This document shows positions 55,794 through 63,074 of a stretch of 64,000 nt of DNA, in pieces; positions within the stretch are counted from its first letter, which is position 1; each line of letters starts with the position of its first letter. The position numbers and the translations under genes are program-made. Location of the stretch: NCBI RefSeq assembly GCF_022788695.1, contig NZ_CP085154.1:1054001-1118000 (forward strand), written 5' to 3'. Under the pieces are notes generated by a model, which worked only from the letters and a program-made list of their open reading frames with translations, was not told the DNA's origin and searched no databases. The DNA comes from Pseudosulfitobacter sp. DSM 107133 (GTDB lineage Bacteria; Pseudomonadota; Alphaproteobacteria; Rhodobacterales; Rhodobacteraceae).

Positions 55794-56345
55794 ATGCTGT
55801 CTATGCATACGATACCCGAAGCCTTCAGCGTGGGCGCATGCGATGCGATCATTGCCGCCATCGCCCAGGCCCCCACCGATCCGGCCCTGCTGGTCGGGCG
55901 CAACCGCGACCACAACATGCGCAGGGCCGATCTGGTCTGGACCGACGAGGTGGACGGTCTGGGCTGGGTCATGGACCGGCTGATTGATCTGGTGCGCCGC
56001 GCCAACCGTGACCACTTCGGTTTTGATCTGACCGCTTTCGAGGAAAGCCCGCAGGTGGCGATCTACCGCGCCACCGCTGCGGGGCATTTTGTCTGGCATT
56101 CGGACATCGGCGGCGGGCCGGTCTCGGCCAAGCGCAAGCTGACGCTGGTGCTGCAACTGTCGCCGCCAGAGGATTACGAGGGCGGCACGCTCGAAGTGAT
56201 GCCGGGCGCGCAGGTGCTGGAAGCCAGCCGCGCGCAGGGCAGCGTCAGCATCTTCCCCAGCTTTACCCTGCACCAGGTGACACCGGTGCGCAGCGGCGTG
56301 CGTCACTCGCTGACTGTCTGGGCGCACGGGCCTGCGTTTCGATAA
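55794..56345 (+). CDS. 2-oxoglutarate/Fe(II)-dependent dioxygenase (prolyl-hydroxylase-like)
   Basis: 183 residues of the P4H/PiuC-type double-stranded beta-helix. Iron ligands: HSD in HFVWHSDIGGG (about residues 100-110) and the distal His in FTLHQVTPVRSG. The 2-oxoglutarate-binding Arg is in VRHSLTVWAHG. It hydroxylates an unknown substrate. The ATG at 55794 or 55803 are both possible; a longer frame to 55725 is less likely because the conserved part begins at IPEAFSVGACDAI. Confidence 0.85.
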   Translation: MLSMHTIPEAFSVGACDAIIAAIAQAPTDPALLVGRNRDHNMRRADLVWTDEVDGLGWVMDRLIDLVRRANRDHFGFDLTAFEESPQVAIYRATAAGHFVWHSDIGGGPVSAKRKLTLVLQLSPPEDYEGGTLEVMPGAQVLEASRAQGSVSIFPSFTLHQVTPVRSGVRHSLTVWAHGPAFR

Positions 56346-56371
56346 GGCGGCAGGGCAGGCAGGCCCCGAAA

Positions 56372-57172
56372 CTACCGTGTCATACGCTCGGCAGAGGTCG
56401 AGAACATCACCACCGACTTCCCCTTGACCTGCCGCAGCCCGCAACTTTCCAGCATCGCCCGCGAGGGCGCGTTGTCCTGCGCGACGAATTCCATCGTTGA
56501 AATCGCCCCAAGCTCGGTCACGGCCACAAGGTTGCACATCGCGTCCACCAATTTGCCAAGCCCCAGACCACGTTGTGCCGGATCAACGGCAATCAGACCG
56601 ACCCATGCGGATTTGAAAAACGGGCTGTGACGGTTGTGGGTCATTGCGGCAAACCCGGCGGCGACGATTTTGCCGCCCCGATCCTGCAAGACGACAAGCC
56701 GCGCCGGGAACAGTTTGCCCAGCAAGGCATCTGTTGAAAACGGCGACACCCCCTGATCCGTCAAAAAGGCCTGAACCTCCTGCGCGTTCTGCGGTGTGAT
56801 CTCCTGATCCGGCACAGGCGTCACACCATCGGGCAGGCCATTGGACACGATCCCCCCGCAAACGTCGTGGATGGTCTGTGCATCGGCCATGAACAGATCC
56901 CAAAGGTGCAAGTTGGGATCATAGCGGCACAGTTCCTGACGCGCGACCTCGACCGTCGCGGCATCGACGCCACGCAGGGTGGCAACGCCTTCGTCGGCCA
57001 TATGTTTTCGCAACCGGTCCCAGCCCAGCCTTGCCGGATCATCGCTTGAAAACGTGCGGGCATGGACAACGGCGCCGGGCATGTCAGTCAGCTCTGCCAC
57101 CTGCGCGTCGCGGGCCGCTTGCAGCGCCTGTAAGTCCGGCGCGCCGAAATAGGGAGAAAAGCCAGCGGTCAT
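56372..57172 (-). CDS. GNAT-family acetyltransferase with N-terminal extension
   Basis: 266 residues. The C-terminal ~115 residues are a GNAT domain: AAGFAAMTHNRHSPFFKSAW, VGLIAVDPAQRGLGLGKLV (acetyl-CoA loop RGLGLGK) and APSRAMLESCGLRQVKG. The N-terminal ~150 residues are another GNAT-like half with DNA/peptide-independent pattern (HARTFSSDDPARLGWDRLRK), so it may be a tandem GNAT with only the second half active. GGAAGG nine bases before the ATG at 57172 fixes the start. The substrate is unknown. Confidence 0.75.
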   Translation of the reverse strand: MTAGFSPYFGAPDLQALQAARDAQVAELTDMPGAVVHARTFSSDDPARLGWDRLRKHMADEGVATLRGVDAATVEVARQELCRYDPNLHLWDLFMADAQTIHDVCGGIVSNGLPDGVTPVPDQEITPQNAQEVQAFLTDQGVSPFSTDALLGKLFPARLVVLQDRGGKIVAAGFAAMTHNRHSPFFKSAWVGLIAVDPAQRGLGLGKLVDAMCNLVAVTELGAISTMEFVAQDNAPSRAMLESCGLRQVKGKSVVMFSTSAERMTR

Positions 57173-57256
57173 GCTGAAGCACCTTCCTTTCATTGCCTGC
57201 GCGCAGTCAGCTCTGGCACAGATGCGGGCCTGCGTCGTTTCCGACAAATCCGTCGC

Positions 57257-57300
57257 CCCGCCCGGCAGCGCCGGTTGACCCGCCCGGCAGCGCCGGTTGG
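57257..57300. repeat. 22-bp tandem duplication
   Basis: CCCGCCCGGCAGCGCCGGTT followed by GA or GG, twice in a row, in the 264-bp gap between two minus-strand genes. Each unit has an inverted repeat CCGGC-AG-CGCCGG. No gene is supported in this gap. Confidence 0.85.
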
Positions 57301-57436
57301 CCCGCGCATGTGCACTCCGTTACCGTCTGCGACAGCTCGTCACTATCAGGAACAGCATCACATTGCTATCCGCAGCGCGCGGTGACGGATATCACTGCCG
57401 CGATCCGCCTGTACTGGCGCGCAGGCGCAAGCCCGC

Positions 57437-57949
57437 TCAGCCCTTGAACGCCGGCAGCGGGTAGGGGGATGTCACCAGCTCGGGCCGGCGCTTTTCATAA
57501 AAAGCGTTGCCACCGGTCGTCACCACATAGTGCATGTTGTTGTAAGACGCCTGATACCAGGCCGCATGAAAGAACTTTGCCCGCGCGATCTTCGGGTGCC
57601 TTTCGCCGGCGATAACCGCCTGCGCGGTCTCTCTGGCAAGCGTGGCGGATGCACCGCTCATTGGCTTGCTCATGACTCCGGGCGCGAACTGGTTCTTCTG
57701 GCCCACGACGCCGCAGACGGTGTCGGGAAAGGCGTCCGAGTGAACGCGGTTCATCACCACCGTGCCGACGGCAACCATCCCGTCGCGGCTGGAACGGTGC
57801 GATTCAAAGTACATCGCCCGCGCCATGCAATCGACCTCGGCCGCCGAAAGGGGATGGCGCGAGGCAGACCCGCCGCATCCCGCCAGCACGGTCAGGCCGG
57901 CCAGCCCTGCAATGATCTGTCGTTTGGTGTTCAGACGCTGCAAATTCAC
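57437..57949 (-). CDS. SleB-like cell-wall hydrolase lipoprotein
   Basis: 170 residues. Lipoprotein signal (IIAGLAGLTVLAGC), then a single cell-wall hydrolase_2 (SleB-like) domain: VDCMARAMYFESHRSSRDGM with the catalytic Glu in FES, VAVGTVVMNRVHSDAFPDTV and a C-terminal HYVVTTGGNAFYEK. It should cleave peptidoglycan glycan strands from the periplasmic side. The likely start is GTG at 57949 with GAAGG upstream; no ATG is suitably placed. Confidence 0.82.
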   Translation of the reverse strand: MNLQRLNTKRQIIAGLAGLTVLAGCGGSASRHPLSAAEVDCMARAMYFESHRSSRDGMVAVGTVVMNRVHSDAFPDTVCGVVGQKNQFAPGVMSKPMSGASATLARETAQAVIAGERHPKIARAKFFHAAWYQASYNNMHYVVTTGGNAFYEKRRPELVTSPYPLPAFKG

Positions 57950-58195
57950 AAGCCTTCGGACCTTGGTGTCACCGGTATGGATTGCGCCGCAGTCTTTCAG
58001 CAATTTCCCGACACAGGCAAGAGCACCGCACCGCTTTTTCGCCCCGCGAATGCGCGCAGCGTGCAGGACAGCCCCCGGTCGGCAGCTGTTCGCTTGCCGG
58101 CAAACAGATGCCGGCGCAGCCTGCCACTTGACCTGAATCAACACGGCTGGTTCACAAAGGAGCTATCCTTCTTCAAACAGAAAAGGACGATCACC

Positions 58196-58600
58196 ATGAT
58201 GACTGTGACCAAACCCTCGGCCAACCGTGTTGACGTTGTGCTGTCCGGCCCGCTGGATTCCGAAATGATGGGTGACGCGCTGGACCGGATGATTGCAGCC
58301 TCCCAAGGCGTCAGCCACGGGAAGATGTTGTTTGCGATCCAGAACTTCGAAATGCCGACGATGGGCGCCTGGGGCGCCGAGCTGATCCGCTTGCCCAGGC
58401 TGATGGCGGCGATCCTGCGGTTCGACAGATGTGCCGTGCTGTCCGATGTGGCCTGGCTGCGCACCACCGCCGAGATCGAGGGAAAGGTGATCCCCTCACT
58501 TGACATAAAAAGCTTCGAACTGGCGCAGGGCGATGCCGCCGAGCGTTGGCTCGCGGGGGACGGCAACGGGGATAAAGAGGATGAAAACTATCCTGTCTAG
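58196..58600 (+). CDS. Small SpoIIAA/STAS-like protein
   Basis: 134 residues with the alternating pattern of SpoIIAA-like/STAS_12 proteins: VDVVLSGPLDSEMMGDALDR, KMLFAIQNFEMPTMGAWGAE, CAVLSDVAWLRTTAEIEGKV and an acidic tail DGNGDKEDENYPV. Such proteins bind lipids or act as anti-sigma partners; the role here is unknown. AAAAGGA precedes the ATG pair at 58196/58199. The TAG stop coincides with the junction of the second IS110 (core AG 58599-58600), and the insertion left the stop intact. Confidence 0.75.
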   Translation: MMTVTKPSANRVDVVLSGPLDSEMMGDALDRMIAASQGVSHGKMLFAIQNFEMPTMGAWGAELIRLPRLMAAILRFDRCAVLSDVAWLRTTAEIEGKVIPSLDIKSFELAQGDAAERWLAGDGNGDKEDENYPV

Positions 58601-58612
58601 CAACTGTATTTC

Positions 58613-59572
58613 TCAAGCGAGTTGAGTAGTCCATTTCTGCCGACTTTTGCAAAGGGCGTTCACGATTGTCACAAGCTTTCTTGCGACGGCGGTGATTATC
58701 ACTTTGTGTGGTTTTCCGGCTTCGCGAAGGCGGTCTGCGAACGGCTTCAGGACGGGATTGTGGTGACTGGCGACGAGCGCCGCCTGGAACATAACGTGTC
58801 GCAGCGGGCGCCGGCCGCCTCCGATAGCGCGCTTGCCCCGCATCGCGCCGCTGTCATGGGCAATGGGCGCAAGGCCTGTCAGCGCGGCGGCTTGTTCGCC
58901 CGTGATCTGGCCGAGTTCCGGCATTTCAGCGATCAACATCGTGCTGGCGACCGGGCCAATGCCGGGAACTGAACGCAAGATGGCAGCAGTCGTGGCAAGG
59001 CCTTCCTCTGAGGCGATGATCTGTTCGATCCGGACCTCAAGTCCTGCAATCTGGCGATCCAGTAGGTCTTTCAGGTCACCATCCATGACGTCGAACAGAT
59101 CATCCGAACCCAGTTTCGCATGCGCCTTGATTTGCGCCAAAAGCCGTTTGCGTGTTTCGACGAGCTGACCACGCTTGGACACCAAAGCCCTGAGAAGACG
59201 TATCTTTTCATGCGGCAAGGTCCGCCCTGCATCAGGCCGAAAGGCCATGAACCGCGCGATAAGCTCCGCGTCGATCCTATCCGTTTTCGCCCGCGTGCCC
59301 CGGCTGGCGGCAAAGGCTTTGATTTGCGCGGGCGGCAGTTGCCTGGTCGCGACCCCTGCAACGTCGAGGGCCGACCACAGACGCCATTCCTGCCCCCCTG
59401 TGGCCTCAAAACAAACCAGCGCACAGGCTGACTTTGCCAGGGCGCCCACGCGCGCATGCCCGTCCTCGGAATTGGGCAATCGAAGTCTCTGATTGCTTGG
59501 CAGGCAATGAATGTCCAGCCAATCGCGGCTGACATCTATGCCAAGGATTGCGTCTCGTGTTATCCTGTTCAT
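58613..59572 (-). CDS. IS110-family transposase (DEDD recombinase)
   Basis: 319 residues. The N-terminal RuvC-like DEDD domain: ILGIDVSRDWLDIHCLP, ALVCFEATGGQEWRLW and KTDRIDAELIARFMAF. C-terminal Tnp domain: SVPGIGPVASTMLIAEMPEL, LTGLAPIAHDSGAMRGKRAI and GGRRPLRHVMFQAALVASHH with the conserved serine region. GGAAGAG just before the ATG at 59572 is the ribosome-binding site and also part of a stem of the predicted bridge RNA. The gene looks intact. It is a different subtype from the transposase at 32781. Confidence 0.93.
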   Translation of the reverse strand: MNRITRDAILGIDVSRDWLDIHCLPSNQRLRLPNSEDGHARVGALAKSACALVCFEATGGQEWRLWSALDVAGVATRQLPPAQIKAFAASRGTRAKTDRIDAELIARFMAFRPDAGRTLPHEKIRLLRALVSKRGQLVETRKRLLAQIKAHAKLGSDDLFDVMDGDLKDLLDRQIAGLEVRIEQIIASEEGLATTAAILRSVPGIGPVASTMLIAEMPELGQITGEQAAALTGLAPIAHDSGAMRGKRAIGGGRRPLRHVMFQAALVASHHNPVLKPFADRLREAGKPHKVIITAVARKLVTIVNALCKSRQKWTTQLA

Positions 59573-59573
59573 G

Positions 59574-59745
59574 TTCTCTTCCTTCTGATCCGTGGTCCAA
59601 GCTGGCCACAAGCAACTGTTCGAGATGGATGAAGAGAGACAGTGCTGGCTCGCTAGCAAACGTGGTCCCAGTTCAACTTGGGCCACAAGGCTCTGACGCC
59701 ATACACCGTCCCGTCAGTGACCTCGGCCAAGGTCGCTGACGGGGG
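59574..59745 (-). ncRNA. Putative bridge RNA of IS110 copy 2
   Basis: In element orientation: 5' stem CCCGTCAGCGACC / GGTCACTGACGGG (59710-59743); first loop with CAGAGCCT (59688-59695), identical to the left target flank CAGAGC-CT; cap hairpin GTGGCCCA / TGGGACCAC (59662-59686); CTAG on the 3' side matching the right target. Second loop: ACAGTTGCT (59611-59619), identical to the element's right end plus core (58599-58607); cap hairpin GTGG...CCAC (59592-59609); and CAGAAG (59582-59587), complementary to the left end plus core (59767-59772). The layout matches known IS110 bridge RNAs with target-binding and donor-binding loops. Transcript ends are estimated. Confidence 0.72.
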
Positions 59746-59770
59746 AACAATAACAGATCGGAGATACAGA

Positions 59771-60035
59771 AGGCTCTGGACCCATTAATCTTACATACTC
59801 AGTTTGACAGATTTTTTCGCAGACTAGGAGCATCTGCGCAAGAATAGTGGTTCTATTTCAAGCAGATGTGACGAAGGCTGCGGGAAAATCCGTCAAACCC
59901 GAAGGGCGGCGATTTCACTTCATCTCAAGGGTTTGGGTCGCTTGCAAATAGAACCACTATTGGCTGTGCGCCCCAAACCCTTGCAATTTCGTGAAATAGC
60001 CGCTGAGTATGTAAGATTAATGGTTCCAGTGCCTA
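59771..60035. mobile_element. 263-bp foldback (MITE-like) element with complementary hairpin loops
   Basis: Terminal inverted repeats of 31 bp (59772-59802 and 60003-60033) with two mismatches, starting GGCTCTGGACCCATTAATC. Inside are two hairpins: one with arms 59803-59822 / 59878-59897 (TTTGACAGATTTTTTCGCAG and its near complement), one with arms 59906-59918 / 59991-60003 plus 59926-59941 / 59968-59983. The loop of the first (59843-59863, AATAGTGGTTCTATTTCAAG) is nearly perfectly complementary to the loop of the second (59940-59961). No coding capacity. IS110 copy 2 abuts its left end. A further GGGTCCAGACCCC follows on the right. Confidence 0.85.
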
Positions 60036-60184
60036 GGGTCCAGACCCCAGACCCTCGTGGCCCATCCAAAAGGCCCCCAAAAGCGCCCTGCGTGACCCAC
60101 GGGTCTGACCCTGAAGACACCCACCTGAACGTGTTTTGAAAACGCCTCTTTTATTGGCAGTGCTCTGCGGCTACAGGTTTGGGC

Positions 60185-61564
60185 ATGACAGCCATGACGC
60201 AAACCCCGACGCCGCGGATGACCTATCCGGGCCACGCCCGAACCATGCTGACGCTGGGCCTGCCGCTGATCGGCGGCCATATCGCGCAGATGGCGATTGC
60301 CGTCACCGATACCGTGATGCTGGGCTGGTACGGCATCGAGGCGCTGGCCGCCGTGACGCTGGCGTCGACCTATTTCTTCCTGCTGTTCCTGATGGGCAGC
60401 GGCTTTGCCTGGGCGGTGATGCCGCTTGTGGCCTCCTTTGATGCCGAGGGCGACGAAACCTCGTTGCGCCGCGTCACGCGCATGGGGCTGTGGCTGTCGA
60501 CCGGCTTTGGCATTCTGGTGCTGCCGGTGATGATCTGGGCCGAACCGGTGCTGCGGATGCTGGGGCAAACCGAACAGGTGGCGCGCGACGGGGCGCTGTA
60601 TCTGGGGGTTGCGGGCTGGGGCATGATACCGGCGCTGCTTGTCATGGTGATGAAATCCTATCTTGCCGCGCTGGGGCGCACCCAGATCGTGCTGTGGATC
60701 ACGCTGGGGGCGGCGCTGGTGAACGGTCTGGCCAACTATGCGCTGATCTTCGGCAACTGGGGCGCGCCCGAACTGGGCGTGCGCGGGGCCGCGATTGCAT
60801 CGGTTGCGACACAGGTGTTCAGCCTTGCGGGCGTGATCCTCTATGCGCTGCGCGTGCTGCCCGAACACCAGATATTTGTGCGCCTGTGGCGGCCCGACTG
60901 GCACATGCTGGCGCGGGTGTTCCGTATGGGGCTGCCCATCGGCATCACCAGCCTGTCCGAGGTTGGCCTGTTCTCGGCATCCGCCGTGATGATGGGCTGG
61001 CTGGGCACCGTGCCGCTGGCCGCCCATGGCATCGCGGTGCAACTGGCGGGGCTGGCGTTCATGGTGCATCTGGGCCTGTCCAACGTCGCCACCATCCGCG
61101 CAGGCAATGCGCTGGGGCGGCGCGACGCGGCGCATATGGCGCGTGGCGCCCGTACCGCCTTTGCGCTGTCGCTGGGCATGTCGGTGCTGACCAGCACGGT
61201 CTTTCTGCTGTTCCCCGAGGCGTTGATCTCGGCCTTTGTCCAAAGCGGCGAACCCGCGCGCGACCAGATCATGGCCATCGGCGTCGGCCTGCTGGCCGTG
61301 GCGGCGCTGTTCCAGCTGGTCGACGGGGTGCAGGTGATCGCGCTGGGCCTGTTGCGCGGGGTGCAGGACACTTCGGTGCCGATGGTGCTGGCAGCGGTCA
61401 GCTACTGGGTCGTCGGCCTGCCCACGGCCTATCTGCTGGGCTTTGTCCTTGATCTTGGCGGTGTCGGCGTGTGGTTCGGCCTTGTGGTCGGCCTGGGCGC
61501 TGCGGCCCTGTCGCTGGCCTGGCGGTTCTGGCGGGTCAGCTTTCCCAAGGTGGAGCGCGCCTGA
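60185..61564 (+). CDS. MATE-family efflux transporter
   Basis: 459 residues, about 12 membrane segments in two homologous halves (LTLGLPLIGGHIAQMAIAVT in half 1; MGLPIGITSLSEVGLFSASA in half 2), the NorM/DinF pattern of MATE exporters. It should expel cationic compounds by sodium or proton antiport. The frame begins at a TTG (60179); I prefer the ATG at 60185, with another ATG at 60194 possible. Upstream is repeat DNA (foldback element), downstream a long-repeat copy, so it is a single-gene unit. Confidence 0.92.
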   Translation: MTAMTQTPTPRMTYPGHARTMLTLGLPLIGGHIAQMAIAVTDTVMLGWYGIEALAAVTLASTYFFLLFLMGSGFAWAVMPLVASFDAEGDETSLRRVTRMGLWLSTGFGILVLPVMIWAEPVLRMLGQTEQVARDGALYLGVAGWGMIPALLVMVMKSYLAALGRTQIVLWITLGAALVNGLANYALIFGNWGAPELGVRGAAIASVATQVFSLAGVILYALRVLPEHQIFVRLWRPDWHMLARVFRMGLPIGITSLSEVGLFSASAVMMGWLGTVPLAAHGIAVQLAGLAFMVHLGLSNVATIRAGNALGRRDAAHMARGARTAFALSLGMSVLTSTVFLLFPEALISAFVQSGEPARDQIMAIGVGLLAVAALFQLVDGVQVIALGLLRGVQDTSVPMVLAAVSYWVVGLPTAYLLGFVLDLGGVGVWFGLVVGLGAAALSLAWRFWRVSFPKVERA

Positions 61565-61589
61565 CTGTCAGATACCAGGCAAAGGCGAC

Positions 61590-61965
61590 ATTTAACCAGA
61601 GCGCGGCGGCACGTCTGAACGACAGGGCAGGAGGTAAGCGGTCATTCGTGAAAAATGCAGCGAGAGTCCGGTTTGAGTCCTGAATGATCTACCCACACAG
61701 GGCAGTGCCTGACCGCGGGTGGGCATCGGAAGGCCAGTGGATACCACTTTATTTATCGTCTTTGGCGTGCGGGAAAAGAAGTGAAACACGGTGAGAAAGC
61801 GCCCGCCCATGGGGCGGTCGGGCGCTGCCCGGCGGCACTTCGTGCCTTGATTCCGGGCTTTGGTGAACGGCAGCAAAGTCCGCGAAGCTGACCTTGCTCC
61901 ATGCGACGTCCAAGGTCAGGTTTGAGCCAGCAGGACTTCGCATTTGGATCGAAATGGCTTGGCAT
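61590..61965 (-). repeat. Long dispersed repeat, copy 4 (inverted, most complete)
   Basis: In reverse it contains GACCTTGGACGTCGC, GCGGACTTTGCTGCC, CACCAAAGCCCGGAATCAAG, GGCACGAAGTGCCGCCGGGC, the hairpin GCGCCCGACC...GGGCGGGCGC, AATAAAGTGGTATCCACTGG, ATGCCCACCCGCGGTCAGGC and the outer module CAAACCGGACTCTCGCTGC. It is the uninterrupted reference for copy 1. It lies between the MATE gene and the convergent gene at 61996. Confidence 0.88.
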
Positions 61966-61995
61966 GGCACCCTGGCGCGAGCCAAAAATTCGGCA

Positions 61996-62463
61996 CTAGC
62001 CCTGCATCAGCCGGTCGGCCTTCTTGCGCACCAGCACGCTGCGCAGATCGTGCATCGCCAGCAGCAGCGCATCGGTCACATCTTCCAGCTGGTCGTCGCT
62101 GGCCTTGGACTGAACCCATTGGGTTGTCAGGTTCAGATAGTCGATGGCGCGGTGAATATCATCCATATCGCGCGCCGCCAGCAGCGCCTGGCGCGCCGCC
62201 ATCCATGCCTTGATCTCGGCCATGTCCGCCGCGCTGAGTGTGCGGTCGCCCTGCGGCTTGACCTCGCCATTGCGGATGTTGACCACGGCAATCTGGTCCA
62301 TCTCGATCCGGCGCTGCCGGTTCTCGGTGTCGATGCGAAACACCGCTGCGCCGTTTTCGCGTACCCTGAAGTAATAGTCGGGCAATTCGCCTGCCATCAT
62401 GTCATCCCTGAACGTAAACTGCCTGCCTGTCTTCGGGTCTACCAGCACCAGCTTGTCAGGCAA
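61996..62463 (-). CDS. Conserved hypothetical protein, soluble
   Basis: 155 residues. The N-terminal half is beta-rich (KLVLVDPKTGRQFTFRDD, YYFRVRENGAAVFRIDTENR); the C-terminal half is helical (SAADMAEIKAWMAARQALLA, QLEDVTDALLLAMHDLRSVL) and basic at the end (VRKKADRLMQG). No catalytic motif, signal or membrane segment. The first in-frame start is TTG at 62463; there is no ATG before residue ~22, so the start is uncertain. I do not recognise the family. Confidence 0.6.
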   Translation of the reverse strand: MPDKLVLVDPKTGRQFTFRDDMMAGELPDYYFRVRENGAAVFRIDTENRQRRIEMDQIAVVNIRNGEVKPQGDRTLSAADMAEIKAWMAARQALLAARDMDDIHRAIDYLNLTTQWVQSKASDDQLEDVTDALLLAMHDLRSVLVRKKADRLMQG

Positions 62464-62747
62464 AGATTTTTATCCCGCCTCGTTCCGCGCGCCATTCCGC
62501 GTGACAGTCCCAACGACATTCCCGACAGGCCACCGCAGATCAGGCAGGCGGAAAGCCCCGACATTGGCCCGACGGATCACGCAAACGTTAAAAATCTTGC
62601 TTAATTCCGGCAGGATAGGGTATTTGTCGACCATGACATCCCGCTTTTGGAATGTCCGCTTTCGGAATCGTTGCCGTTGGGACCGAGAACCAGGTTGGTT
62701 TCGCTCTCTCGGTGAAAGGTCCGAATTTTCAGGGAGAAATTACTGCC

Positions 62748-63017
62748 ATGATTATCAAGAAGAGTTTTCTCGTCGCGTTGCTTGCTTTGTCGCTTGCGGC
62801 CTGTGCCGCCAAGGAACCGCCCGTGCCCATCACCGTCGGTCCCATTTTTTCCGGGAAATACGGTGACCCCATATACCCGGATGGTTGTTTCGACACCACC
62901 GGAGCCACCGTGCCCTGCGGTCCGCCGCCAACCTGTGCCGACGGTTCAACCCAAGCAGATTGCGTCCCGGGCGGCGGTGGAGGAACCGGCACAGCCGGAA
63001 CAGCTGCTACAGGCTGA
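62748..63017 (+). CDS. Small lipoprotein with Cys/Gly-rich tail
   Basis: 89 residues. AGGGAGAAAT precedes the ATG. Lipoprotein signal MIIKKSFLVALLALSLAAC (lipobox LAAC), then EPPVPITVGPIFSGKYGDP, a segment with four cysteines (CFDTTGATVPCGPPPTCADG) and a Gly/Thr tail. The PITVGPIFSGKYG segment resembles EPISVEPTYTGKYK of the lipoprotein at 10845-10988. Paired cysteines suggest disulfides in the periplasm. The function is unknown. Confidence 0.72.
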   Translation: MIIKKSFLVALLALSLAACAAKEPPVPITVGPIFSGKYGDPIYPDGCFDTTGATVPCGPPPTCADGSTQADCVPGGGGGTGTAGTAATG

Positions 63018-63074
63018 CGTCTGAAAAACCTGCGCGCCTGCAAGGCAGATGCGCAGGATCAACGCGCGCAGCGT

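Larger units (their letters stand above)
58599..59772 (-). mobile_element. IS110-family insertion sequence 2
   Basis: About 1.17 kb including both AG cores (CT in element orientation) at 58599-58600 and 59771-59772. One transposase gene (58613-59572), a right end of only 12 bp and a left end of 200 bp with a bridge-RNA-like region, the same layout as copy 1. Removing it joins the STAS-like stop to GCTCTGGACCCATTAATC and restores TAGGCTCTGGACCC, the form of the palindromic repeat found at the ppx stop. Confidence 0.88.

Noticed and set aside
55685..56537. Long minus-strand frames opposite the 2OG oxygenase gene
   Set aside because: They are shadows of the plus-strand gene, which carries the HxD...H and Arg motifs of its family.
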